Source: Actinomyces gerencseriae DSM 6844 (GTDB lineage: Bacteria; Actinomycetota; Actinomycetes; Actinomycetales; Actinomycetaceae). Taken from it: a stretch of 64,000 nt of DNA. The stretch's first letter is position 1. Each line of letters begins with the position of its first letter. The position numbers and the translations under genes are program-made. Location: NCBI RefSeq assembly GCF_000429265.1, contig NZ_KE386872.1, positions 1 through 64,000 of the forward strand, read 5' to 3'. Under the pieces are notes generated by a model. That model saw nothing but the letters and a program-made list of their open reading frames with translations. It was not told where the DNA came from and did not search any database. Shown here one piece after another: positions 17,701-26,545 of this stretch.

Positions 17701-18172
17701 AAGCGGTGAGCCCCTTGCCCGCGCCCTGGCAGGTCATCCCCAGAATGTCGCCGATCTGACGCCAGGACTTTCCGCTCTCCCGCGCACGGGCAACAGCCGC
17801 GTCGAGGTCGGCCTCGGCCGCGGCCAGCCGGAGCTGGGCCAGGGTGATGCCCGTCAACTGAGGATCATCCGTCCACGCCACCGCATCGGGTCCCTGGCCG
17901 TCGACGGTCCGCTCGATCTCATGAAGCATCTCCTTGGTGCTCCGCGCGGCCACCGCTCCCTGCAGCCGCCTGGAGTACGTCGGCCGAGCCTTCATCGCGT
18001 GGAACACCTGGCCCGTGCCGTCGACTGCGACCTCGAGGAGCTCACCAGGCCGGTCCGACCCGAGAACCATGACGTACCCGTCGTGATAGCGCACCTCGAG
18101 AGGGTATGCGAGCGCATGGTCGATATCCTCGCTCTGGATCCCGTGCTTGAAGACTCTCCGTCGATACCCCAT
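17699..18172 (-). CDS. Fused toxin-antitoxin-like protein
   Basis: 157 aa with two recognisable halves. Residues 1-70 (RRVFKHGIQSEDIDHALAYP, then YVMVLGSDRPGELLEVAV and HAMKARPTY) match a small actinobacterial toxin-like family related to BrnT. Residues about 80-157 (EMLHEIERTVDG, then SGKSWRQIGDILGMTCQGAGK) look like the helix-turn-helix partner normally encoded by the next gene. Here the two are joined by LQGAVAARSTK with no stop between them. That could be a natural fusion or the loss of a stop codon. The 5' side faces repeat cluster C. Confidence 0.65.
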   Translation of the reverse strand: MGYRRRVFKHGIQSEDIDHALAYPLEVRYHDGYVMVLGSDRPGELLEVAVDGTGQVFHAMKARPTYSRRLQGAVAARSTKEMLHEIERTVDGQGPDAVAWTDDPQLTGITLAQLRLAAAEADLDAAVARARESGKSWRQIGDILGMTCQGAGKGLTA

Positions 18173-18234
18173 TCCCTCACTGTAGTTATCAATCCGTTAT
18201 ACGAGTGGAGCCTCGCCGCCGTCGTCGCGCGAAG

Positions 18235-18375
18235 GCGCCGCGGTCGTACATGAACCTGCGCGGTCGTACCCGGCATCGCGCGGTCGTACCTTAGATCCCG
18301 TCTACCGTACGACCGCGCGGCATCAGGTACGACCGCGGGTGGAAGGGTACGACCGCGCGGCGCGGAGTCGTACCG
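18235..18375. repeat. Mirror-image array of GGTACGACCGCG motifs (cluster C)
   Basis: Three left-arm copies (GCGGTCGTAC near 18240, 18259 and 18278) face right-arm copies (GTACGACCGCG near 18307, 18326 and 18346) around an AT-richer centre, TTAGATCCCGTCTA. The central stem has one mismatch. The array lies between the end of the amidohydrolase gene and the start of the toxin-antitoxin fusion, both on the minus strand. Confidence 0.9.
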
Positions 18376-18397
18376 CCCTCCCGACCCCGAGTCACGG

Positions 18398-19897
18398 TCA
18401 CACCTCCGGGTGGGCCCGACGCCGCTCGGCGCGGGCGCGCCACGTCGCCAGGGTCGCGGCGGGGCCGATCGGCCCCAGACCGCCCAGGGAGTCGTCCACC
18501 AGCAGGGGCACGCCCTCGAGCCGATCGGGCACGAACTCGCGCCCGCGCGTCACCACGAGGGTCAGACGGCGCAGCGCCCCCAGGCCCTCGCGCGGGTCGC
18601 CCGCCACAGCGATGAGGTCGGCCTCGAATCCCTCCGACAGCACACCGGTCACGCCCGCGCGCCCGATGGCGGCGGCCGCCCGCGACGTCGCCGCGAGGAT
18701 CACCTCGGTGCGCGGCAGGCCGATCCACTCCAGCGCCTCGAGATCGGCGACGTAGCCGCGCTGCGGCACCTCGGGGATCCCGGCGTCGTGCCCGGCGACG
18801 ATCCTGACGCCGTGCTCCCACAGCTGCCGCACGGGCGGGGCGTAGGAGTCATCGCGCTGGAGCATCCGCGGCATATCGGCGGTGATGGTGCAATCGACGT
18901 ACACGCCCGAGCGCGCCATCTCATCGGCCAGGGCCGGATCGAACTCGCTGCGCCCCTCCGCGGTGATGAAGGAGGCGTGGGCGACGTAGTCGATGCCGGC
19001 GCGCACGGCCCGCTCGATGCCCTCGACGCCGTGGGCGTGGGCGGCCGTCCACTTGCCCAGTCGGTGCGCCTCGGCGACGAGCGCCTCCAGCTCGTCCTGG
19101 CTGAACTGCGCGAACCACGGCGCCGAGCCGCCCGTCATGAAACCGCCCGTGGACATCACCTTGATCGTATCGACCCCCATCTTGTGGTGATGGCGCACCT
19201 CGCGGCGGATCTGGTCGAGCGAGTCCGCCTCCGCACCGGCGTGATAGGAGTGCCCTCCGGTCGTGGTGATCTGCGGCCCGGAGGCGATCACGCGCGGCCC
19301 GCGCACGTCCCCGTGCTCGATGGCGTCGCGCACGGCGACATCCACGTAGTGGCGCGCCCCCAGGCTCTGGGCGCTGGTGACTCCGACGCTGAGCAGCTCG
19401 CGGGCCGAGTGCACGGCGTTGAGGGTCAGTCGGGCGACCTCGTGAGGGCCGTAGTCTGGGTACTCGACGTCGGTGCCGGAGGTGGGCAGATGGTCGTGGG
19501 TCTCGATGAGGCCGGGCATGAGGGTGGAGCCGGGCAGATCGAGGCGTTCGACGTCGGCGATGGCCAGATCGGTCCGGGAGGACAGTCGGGCCTCGGCCTC
19601 GGCGACGGTGCCCGCGAACAGGATGCGCTTGCGGCGCAGCACCACCGCTCCCCCGCGCCCGGCGCGCCGAGCGGCCTCGGCCCGGTCCGCATTCTCCCCA
19701 TCGGGCCCGACGGCGGGCACGTCGCCGACGACGTCGAGGGTGCCGGGCACGTCGCCGCGACGCCCCGTGATGAGGCGGTCGGCGGTCACCAGGACAGTGG
19801 AACGGCCATCGAGGCGCTCGCCGCCGTCGGTGGGAGGGGTGATCCATCCGGTGGTCTCGCCCGGTGCAGGGCGATGAGGGAGGGGAGAGTCGGTCAT
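18398..19897 (-). CDS. Amidohydrolase family protein (imidazolonepropionase-like)
   Basis: 499 aa from ATG 19897. The metal-dependent hydrolase TIM barrel is shown by LMPGLIETHDHL (the HxH of strand 1; here HDH), GGHSYHAG, the Lys/His-bearing block DTIKVMSTGGFMT, AHAHGVEGIERAVRAGIDYVAH, and VRIVAGHDAGIP near the end, which contains the catalytic Asp. The set resembles imidazolonepropionase-related and prolidase-like amidohydrolases (Xaa-Pro dipeptidase Sgx-type). The substrate cannot be read from sequence; no histidine-degradation genes lie nearby. Cytoplasmic; single gene. Confidence 0.88.
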   Translation of the reverse strand: MTDSPLPHRPAPGETTGWITPPTDGGERLDGRSTVLVTADRLITGRRGDVPGTLDVVGDVPAVGPDGENADRAEAARRAGRGGAVVLRRKRILFAGTVAEAEARLSSRTDLAIADVERLDLPGSTLMPGLIETHDHLPTSGTDVEYPDYGPHEVARLTLNAVHSARELLSVGVTSAQSLGARHYVDVAVRDAIEHGDVRGPRVIASGPQITTTGGHSYHAGAEADSLDQIRREVRHHHKMGVDTIKVMSTGGFMTGGSAPWFAQFSQDELEALVAEAHRLGKWTAAHAHGVEGIERAVRAGIDYVAHASFITAEGRSEFDPALADEMARSGVYVDCTITADMPRMLQRDDSYAPPVRQLWEHGVRIVAGHDAGIPEVPQRGYVADLEALEWIGLPRTEVILAATSRAAAAIGRAGVTGVLSEGFEADLIAVAGDPREGLGALRRLTLVVTRGREFVPDRLEGVPLLVDDSLGGLGPIGPAATLATWRARAERRRAHPEV

Positions 19898-19960
19898 GAT
19901 GCCAGGATCGCAGGTTTCGCGATCCCGGCGTCGCCGTGCTCGACTGCCGGGCACGCCCCA

Positions 19961-20021
19961 CCGAACCGATCTCGAGCCGGAACTCGACCGATCTCGACGC
20001 GGAATCGAACCGATCTCGACG
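19961..20021. repeat. 22-bp direct repeats (GAGATCGGT family, inverted)
   Basis: Three units on the minus strand, with GACCGATCTC-type cores on the plus strand at about 22-bp spacing. They lie between the start of the amidohydrolase gene and the 3' end of the minus-strand gene at 20124, about 100 nt after that gene's stop. Confidence 0.88.
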
Positions 20022-20123
20022 GGAGGGGGGCGGCGGAAGCGCCCGAGGCCGCCCGGGCCCGCCGCGCCGGCGCCTCACACGGCCCGACGCGCCCGGCCCC
20101 TCGGCATGAAGCACGACATGATG

Positions 20124-20957
20124 TCAGCCCCGCGGCATGATGAAGGAGCTGCCGAGCGCGAAGGGGTAGCCCGGTTTGAGCACGGCGTCCACGACCGGCT
20201 GAGCCATCTCGATAAGACCCGCGGTCTCGAAGCCCTGCTCCTCGTCGGGCCCGGAGTCGGCGAGCAGCCGCGAGTAGGGCACGTCGAGGTCCAGCAGAGC
20301 CATGCCGTCGGCGTGGCCGGCGTGGTCCCACGCGCCACCCTCCATCTCGAGCAGGGTGCCCAGGTGGAAGTGCATGACCTGCTCGGAATCGACATCACTG
20401 GGAATGCTCAGCACGTGATGGGGCTCGGGGTCGCGCGGGGCGCGCAGGGTGAACAGGAGGATGGCGCCGTCGCGGGCGGCGCGCAGCATGAGCCGCGCCA
20501 GGTGAACGGTGAAGCCGGTGATGTCGAAGTCGGCGGGGCTGGGGCCCATGGCCTCCTCGACGGTCAGCGCGGGCGACAGGGGGATGGCGGCGCCGCGCCG
20601 GGGATCGTTGAAGGCGCGCCTGCCCGTGGGGGCCTCGGCGCGCAGACGCAGGATCGGTCCGGACTCGGCGCCGGCGGCGATGTCTGCGGGATCGGCGCCG
20701 GGCGTCAGCAGGGTGCCGGTCTCCACGATCTCGACCCAGCCCTCGGGAGCGTCCGACGGGCCGGGCTCGGTCTCGACCACGCCCAGGCCGAGCACCGTGG
20801 TGAAGTCGGTCCCGTCGGTGGCGCGATGCCAGGTGATCTCGGCGTTGTCGTGCCAGATGGGGACGACGCCGTTGAAGGGCACCCCGAAGCGGACGTGCTC
20901 GGGGGCCGCGTGCCGCCCCCGGGCGGGGGCGGCGGCGTGCCTGCCCCCCCCGAGCAT
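20124..20957 (-). CDS. Hypothetical protein with a G8 tract at its start
   Basis: 277 aa if begun at ATG 20957. From PEHVRFGVPFNG onward it reads as a well-formed globular protein (PIWHDNAEITWHRATDG, DGAILLFTLRAPRD, HVLSIPSDVDSEQVMHFHLG) but matches no family I know. Immediately after the ATG is a G8 run (C8 at 20944-20951). The frame one base over, upstream of the run, encodes protein-like sequence (SWVIDPWDLPKERGYQTRP). The true N-terminus may therefore lie upstream, with a frameshift at the G run that is either an error, a mutation or phase-variable slippage. Confidence 0.6.
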   Translation of the reverse strand: MLGGGRHAAAPARGRHAAPEHVRFGVPFNGVVPIWHDNAEITWHRATDGTDFTTVLGLGVVETEPGPSDAPEGWVEIVETGTLLTPGADPADIAAGAESGPILRLRAEAPTGRRAFNDPRRGAAIPLSPALTVEEAMGPSPADFDITGFTVHLARLMLRAARDGAILLFTLRAPRDPEPHHVLSIPSDVDSEQVMHFHLGTLLEMEGGAWDHAGHADGMALLDLDVPYSRLLADSGPDEEQGFETAGLIEMAQPVVDAVLKPGYPFALGSSFIMPRG

Positions 20958-21168
20958 GTCGGGCGCGCCGGGCGCGTCTGGTATCCGCGCTCCTTCGGGA
21001 GGTCCCAGGGGTCGATGACCCAGGAGAGGCGGTGCCGGCGTCGTGCTTCCCCACGGAGTGCTCGCTCATGGCAGCAGCCTACGGGGCGCTCCTGCCGACC
21101 GGCGCGGGCACGAGGGGCACGACCACGACCGCGCCAACGGCACCACCGACGACGTCGCCGCCCCGCGC

Positions 21169-22611
21169 TCAGCCGCCCCGGCGAGCCCGCGCCGGAGCCC
21201 GGCCGCCCTGGTCCGTCCCGCTCCGCTTTGCCCCCGACTGCGCCCACCCCTGACGCTCGGCCTTGCGCGATCGCTCCCAGCGCTGGACCGGGCGCGCGGT
21301 GAGCGCCAGAAGAGCCAGGACGCCCAGTCCCGAGGTCACGACGAGGGACATCGTCGCCTCCCGAACCCCGACGGCCGAGACCTGGACCATGTCCGTCAGA
21401 ACGGCGAGCGTCAGCACCCCGAGAAGGGCGGTCCTCCCGCGCGGGTGCCCGCGCCAGGCCGCCGCGCCCAGGGCCGCCACGGCTGCGATCATGACGGCCG
21501 ACAGCATGCTGAGCACTCCGTAGACGATTCCTGCGGCCCGAGCCACGCCGTCCCGGGCGAGCTCGGCCGCCGCCGTCTCCACGGCGGGGTTCCGGAAGAG
21601 CTGAGCCGATTGAACCCCCAGCAGCAGCATGATGAGGACGAGGGCGACGAGCAGCTGGGAGGGGCGCTGACGGTTCGCCTCGGCATCGGCCGCCCGGGCG
21701 CGGGCCAGCTCCACGGAGTACTGCGAGTCGGGGACGACGTCGTGCAGGTCCAGCACGTAGAGGTCGCCGTCGGTCTCCACCCGGTCCCCACCGCCGTTCT
21801 TGTCGTGGTAGGCGGTGAAGAAGTCCGGCCACACCCTCAGTCTCGCACGCGCGTTGGCCCAGCGGACGTCGTCGACCACGAAGTTGCGCTCGATGTCGAT
21901 GTCCGCGTCGATCCTGTGGGTGACCTGGAGGGTGAGAGCGCTCAGCCCCACGGAGCGGTCGTAGGTCGCCCCGGCCAACCAGTCCACGCTGCGGCCGCCG
22001 GGCAGGACCCAGCCGCCCGGCGTGTGCCAGAAGCGCACATGGTGACGCTGGGAGGGATTGCCCTCCACCTCCTTCTGGTAGGAGAAGTCCTGGCCACGGC
22101 CGAAGAGCATCAGGGTGGAGACCGGAGCGGCCGGGTAGGAGCGGCGCAGCAGGGAGGAGACGACGATGCGCAGGGCGGAGCGGGGCGTGATCGCATCCGC
22201 GCGGACCCAGCCCGCCGCCCGCATGGCCTCGTGGATGTCGTCCTCGTCCCCGCGGACCGCCAGGTTGACCGGATCGCCCAAAAGACCGTCCGGGGTACGG
22301 GTGCGGCCGATGAAGTAGTCGGGCACGTACAGCCAGGTGAGCACCTGGTGAAGACGGGGGATCGCCAGGTAGGCGAGCACCGCCCAGAACAGGACCGAGT
22401 TGAGCACCAGCCAGGGCTCCAGGTGCCACCCCGAGCCGATGAGCAGCCAGGCCAGCCACAGGGTGGACGCGGCGGCGACGGCGAAGAAGACGGCGTCGAT
22501 CACGTCGTCCAGTCCCCAGGAGCGCGCTTCGACCTCCGTCATCTTGGACGGGCCGTCCCGGTAGACGGGCGGCGCCGTCGGACGGGGGCGAGTCACCTCG
22601 GGTGTCGTCAT
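21169..22611 (-). CDS. LssY C-terminal domain membrane protein
   Basis: 480 aa. Two N-terminal transmembrane helices (VFFAVAAASTLWLAWLLIG and VLNSVLFWAVLAYL) precede the LssY_C domain, identified by LMLFGRGQDFSYQKEV followed by NPSQRHHVRFWHTPG, GATYDRSVGLS and THRIDADIDIERNFV. Further helices at the C-terminus (LLVALVLIMLLLGVQ and others) give about six in all. LssY_C occurs in membrane proteins such as those fused to PAP2 phosphatases, but here it stands alone. The role is probably in the cell envelope. The 3' end has a basic tail (RKAERQGWAQSGAKRS). Confidence 0.85.
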   Translation of the reverse strand: MTTPEVTRPRPTAPPVYRDGPSKMTEVEARSWGLDDVIDAVFFAVAAASTLWLAWLLIGSGWHLEPWLVLNSVLFWAVLAYLAIPRLHQVLTWLYVPDYFIGRTRTPDGLLGDPVNLAVRGDEDDIHEAMRAAGWVRADAITPRSALRIVVSSLLRRSYPAAPVSTLMLFGRGQDFSYQKEVEGNPSQRHHVRFWHTPGGWVLPGGRSVDWLAGATYDRSVGLSALTLQVTHRIDADIDIERNFVVDDVRWANARARLRVWPDFFTAYHDKNGGGDRVETDGDLYVLDLHDVVPDSQYSVELARARAADAEANRQRPSQLLVALVLIMLLLGVQSAQLFRNPAVETAAAELARDGVARAAGIVYGVLSMLSAVMIAAVAALGAAAWRGHPRGRTALLGVLTLAVLTDMVQVSAVGVREATMSLVVTSGLGVLALLALTARPVQRWERSRKAERQGWAQSGAKRSGTDQGGRAPARARRGG

Positions 22612-22681
22612 GGGATCACGCTATCGAACGACCCTCCAACGGCACTCGACGTCGACGGCGAGGCCGAGGCCTCCGACCCGC

Positions 22682-23140
22682 TTAATTCTGGGGATCGTCG
22701 CCTGAGACGACGGTGTCGCCGTCAGCACGCAGTCGGAACTCGCCTTGGCGCACCATTCCCAGCAGGGGCGGCCGCACACCCAGACGCATGGCAGTCGCAT
22801 GAACTGACTCTCTGAGGTAGGGAACGAGCGTCATGAAAGCCACCTTCTCGGCGAACTCGAGCTGAGCCTCCTCCGAGATTTGACCACCTGGCTCACTGAA
22901 CCGGTACTCCGCTTCGAAGTCGGCGGTGATCTCGGCCTCGTCGGTCTTGACCCGCTGCCGGACCCGGAAGACGAAGTCCACCCCTTCCTCGCCGCCGATC
23001 ATCGACTCCATCGAGTTCTTGATCTCAGTGGTTTCAGGGGAGGGGACGCGCCTGCCTGCAACCTCGTAGGGCGTCACACGATTCAGTTCGAGGACTGGGA
23101 GCAGGCCTCGAGCAGTCTCGTAACGCCGATCAGCACTCAT
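22682..23140 (-). CDS. SecB-like TAC chaperone
   Basis: 152 aa from ATG 23140, which overlaps the antitoxin stop by 4 nt. The segment ADFEAEYRFSEPGGQISEEA followed by LEFAEKVAFMTLVPYLRESVH and AMRLGVRPPLLGMV corresponds closely to the Mycobacterium tuberculosis Rv1957 C-terminal half (FALFDY.., FALYPYIREYV, LPPLTLEIL), so this is a SecB-fold chaperone of the toxin-antitoxin-chaperone (TAC) class. In M. tuberculosis the chaperone protects the antitoxin from degradation by binding its C-terminal addiction tail. It lies third in the gene order toxin-antitoxin-chaperone, as in Rv1955-Rv1957. No classical secB function is implied. Confidence 0.82.
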   Translation of the reverse strand: MSADRRYETARGLLPVLELNRVTPYEVAGRRVPSPETTEIKNSMESMIGGEEGVDFVFRVRQRVKTDEAEITADFEAEYRFSEPGGQISEEAQLEFAEKVAFMTLVPYLRESVHATAMRLGVRPPLLGMVRQGEFRLRADGDTVVSGDDPQN

Positions 23141-24105
23141 GCAGCCACAGAAAAGTCGTCGACAAGCGGAACTGTGCGCCCGGCTTGGATCGGAAGCGGA
23201 TCGCCAGCGCTCGCCTCTACCGCCATGGGCCAACCTCCGCCAAGCGCCTGAATGGGCGTCCAGCTCTCCGACTCGAAGGTCGTATGTCCCCAGGTTGTGA
23301 CGCGATGCTCCACGCTCGCTCCGACAGCAAGCGCGTAGCGACGCAGGGTGGAGAGCCGAGGATCGTTATCTTGACTCTCGAAGGCGGCAACCGTCGGCTG
23401 CTTGACGCCCATCATCTCGGCAACGTCGCGCTGCGAGAGGCCGGCCTCCTTGCGAGTCTGGATGAGGGCCCATCGCATCTCGTCATCGGCTTGAGCGAGT
23501 CGCGCCGAGTGCTCAACCAGCTCATCGAAGCCCCGCTCCTGGAGGGACACCTGGATCGAAGTCATAGATTGTAACCTATCACAGGTCGAGGCAGTGAGGG
23601 CAAGCCCTGGTATGGCCCCAGTGGCACTGCTCTCCCACGGTGAAACGCGCTGACCCTCCTCCATCACCGCGTTCTGCAGCTCGCGTTGCCTGGCAACCGG
23701 CGCATCCGTCTCCTTGCGGTGGATGCGCACGACGACGACGTCGGGGTCGCCGGGCTCACCGTGATAGGCCCGCACCGCCGCATTCTTCTCCTTGGCGAAC
23801 TTCCAGCGAAGCTCGAAGAGATCGGGCTGGGAGACGACCGGCGACAGGGCGGGAGGATTCCCCTCTGGCAGCTGCCCTCGCGCCATCGCTCGCATACGCC
23901 CGAGGATCGCACCTACAACGTCCGCCTCTCGCTGCATTCTGGCCAGGCCCGACAGCCCCAGTGGCGCCACGACCTGCTGCGCGACGGAAGCAATCTCCGC
24001 CTGAACATCAACAGACTCAGCATCGATGAAGCAGAAATGGATGCGAGCAGGAGCGCCCTTTCGAGGACTGGCACACACAGACCTCCGCTCATCAGAACGA
24101 GCCAT
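23137..24105 (-). CDS. HigB-like toxin fused in frame to HigA-like antitoxin (TAC module)
   Basis: 322 aa open frame. Residues 1-165 form a RelE/HigB-type toxin: the block SQPDLFELRWKFAKEKNAAV followed by RAYHGEPGDPDVVVVRIHRK parallels Rv1955. Residues 181-322 form a Xre-type antitoxin, MTSIQVSLQERG at the start and GLSQRDVAEMMGVKQPTVAAFES as the HTH, with a hydrophobic tail (WGHTTFESESWTPIQALGG) typical of a chaperone-addiction region. No stop separates the two halves. A TACAAT box 3-8 nt before the ATG at 23565 could give a separate leaderless antitoxin transcript. The 3' end overlaps the chaperone by 4 nt. Confidence 0.8.
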   Translation of the reverse strand: MARSDERRSVCASPRKGAPARIHFCFIDAESVDVQAEIASVAQQVVAPLGLSGLARMQREADVVGAILGRMRAMARGQLPEGNPPALSPVVSQPDLFELRWKFAKEKNAAVRAYHGEPGDPDVVVVRIHRKETDAPVARQRELQNAVMEEGQRVSPWESSATGAIPGLALTASTCDRLQSMTSIQVSLQERGFDELVEHSARLAQADDEMRWALIQTRKEAGLSQRDVAEMMGVKQPTVAAFESQDNDPRLSTLRRYALAVGASVEHRVTTWGHTTFESESWTPIQALGGGWPMAVEASAGDPLPIQAGRTVPLVDDFSVAA

Positions 24106-24155
24106 CGAGCTACCGTCAGAACGTGTCGGCCAGTTGATCCACTCTCTTCATGCGC

Positions 24156-25483
<1,328 letters not shown>

Positions 25484-26212
25484 ATGCAGGACATCACCGG
25501 GAAGACCGCGATCATCACGGGTGCGAGCTCCGGCATCGGCCGGGCATCCGCCCTCGCCCTGGCCGGGGAGGGGACGAACCTCGTCCTGACCGCCAGGTCC
25601 GAGGACAAGCTGGCGGACATCGCCCGGCAGTGCCGTGAGCTGGGCGTCCAGGCCGTCCACCACGCCGGTGACGCCCGTGAGGAGTCCACCGCGGCGGAGA
25701 CCGTCGGGCTGGCCGTGGACACCTTCGGCGGCATCGACATCCTCCTGTCCAACGCGGGGATCGGCATCGCCGGGCCGTTCCTGGACTCCACCATGGAGAC
25801 CTACGACGTGCAGATGGACACCAACGTGCGCTCGTCCTACGCATTCTGCCTGCACGCCGTGCCCGAGATGATCAAGAAGGAGGAATCCCAGCTCATCATC
25901 GTGTCCTCCGTCACGGGCATCAACGGTCATGTCATGGAGGTGGCCTACTCCGCCACCAAGTTCGCCAACCGGGGCATGGCGCAGGCGCTCAACCGCGAGT
26001 TCCGCGAGCAGGGCCTCAAGGTGTGCACCCTGTGCCCCTCAGCCACCAACACCGAGTTCCAAGTGGGGGCCGGGCGCACGCGGGAGGGCAACGACGCCCG
26101 TCTCATGCTGCTGCCGCAGGACCTGGCCGACGCCGTCGTGTTCATCTGCAAGCAGAGCAAGGGGACCAGCCGCGTGATGGAGATGACCCTGGCCTCCATG
26201 TCCGGGGACTGA
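25484..26212 (+). CDS. Short-chain dehydrogenase/reductase (SDR)
   Basis: 242 aa from ATG 25484, with GGGGAGAACC as the RBS. Classical SDR features are visible: the Rossmann motif TGASSGIG at residues 11-18, the NAG segment LLSNAGIGIAG, a catalytic Ser in IIVSSVTG, and YSATK (Tyr-xxx-Lys) in VAYSATKFANRGM. It uses NAD(P)(H) to oxidise or reduce a carbonyl or alcohol substrate; the substrate cannot be determined. It has the usual classical length. Its 3' side carries two 22-bp repeats and a perfect hairpin. Confidence 0.93.
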   Translation: MQDITGKTAIITGASSGIGRASALALAGEGTNLVLTARSEDKLADIARQCRELGVQAVHHAGDAREESTAAETVGLAVDTFGGIDILLSNAGIGIAGPFLDSTMETYDVQMDTNVRSSYAFCLHAVPEMIKKEESQLIIVSSVTGINGHVMEVAYSATKFANRGMAQALNREFREQGLKVCTLCPSATNTEFQVGAGRTREGNDARLMLLPQDLADAVVFICKQSKGTSRVMEMTLASMSGD

Positions 26213-26220
26213 GCCCCCTC

Positions 26221-26260
26221 GCCGAGATCGGTCGAGTTCCGCACCGAGATCGGTCCGACG
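26221..26260. repeat. 22-bp direct repeats (GAGATCGGT family)
   Basis: Two units at 26221 and 26243, starting 9 nt after the SDR stop. The first is a full unit (GAGATCGGTCGAGTTCCG), the second degenerates after GAGATCGGTCCGACG. Confidence 0.85.
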
Positions 26261-26304
26261 GCGCCGCGCCCGGTTGCCGGGGCCGCGAGGCGGGCATGTC
26301 CGCG

Positions 26305-26330
26305 CGAGTCCGACGACGGCGTCGGACTCG
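26305..26330. repeat. Perfect hairpin of the CGAGTC..GACTCG family
   Basis: CGAGTCCGACG (26305-26315) pairs perfectly with CGTCGGACTCG (26320-26330) across a 4-nt loop, next to a GGGCATGTCC copy of the family core. It could terminate the SDR transcript. Confidence 0.8.
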
Positions 26331-26454
26331 CGTGCTGACGGCGGCCCCGAGCACAGCCCCTGTGCGTCACACGGTCAATGCTCTGCGGGCACCATCCCCG
26401 CCTCACACGGATCATTCAGTCCGTCCGCGCGCATCGTCCCACACCCTCACTCCG

Positions 26455-26480
26455 CCCACTTACGCCCTGGCTGCGCATAA
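26455..26480. repeat. 26-bp direct repeat, left copy
   Basis: A 26-bp sequence beginning CCCACTTACGCC and ending TGCGCATAA is identical to 28389-28414. The two copies bracket the ATPase-PIN pair and lie 1,934 bp apart. This copy ends 65 nt before the ATPase start, and might be a promoter element, an attachment site or a target-site duplication. Confidence 0.9.
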
Positions 26481-26545
26481 ATGGACGGCGCTCGTGAGGG
26501 CCTCGCCGCCCCATCCCCGCAAAGCGCAGGAGTACTATCACGACC

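Noticed and set aside
1-18375. CRISPR array
   Set aside because: Motifs are inverted about a centre, spacers are short (about 6-10 nt) and there is no cas gene.
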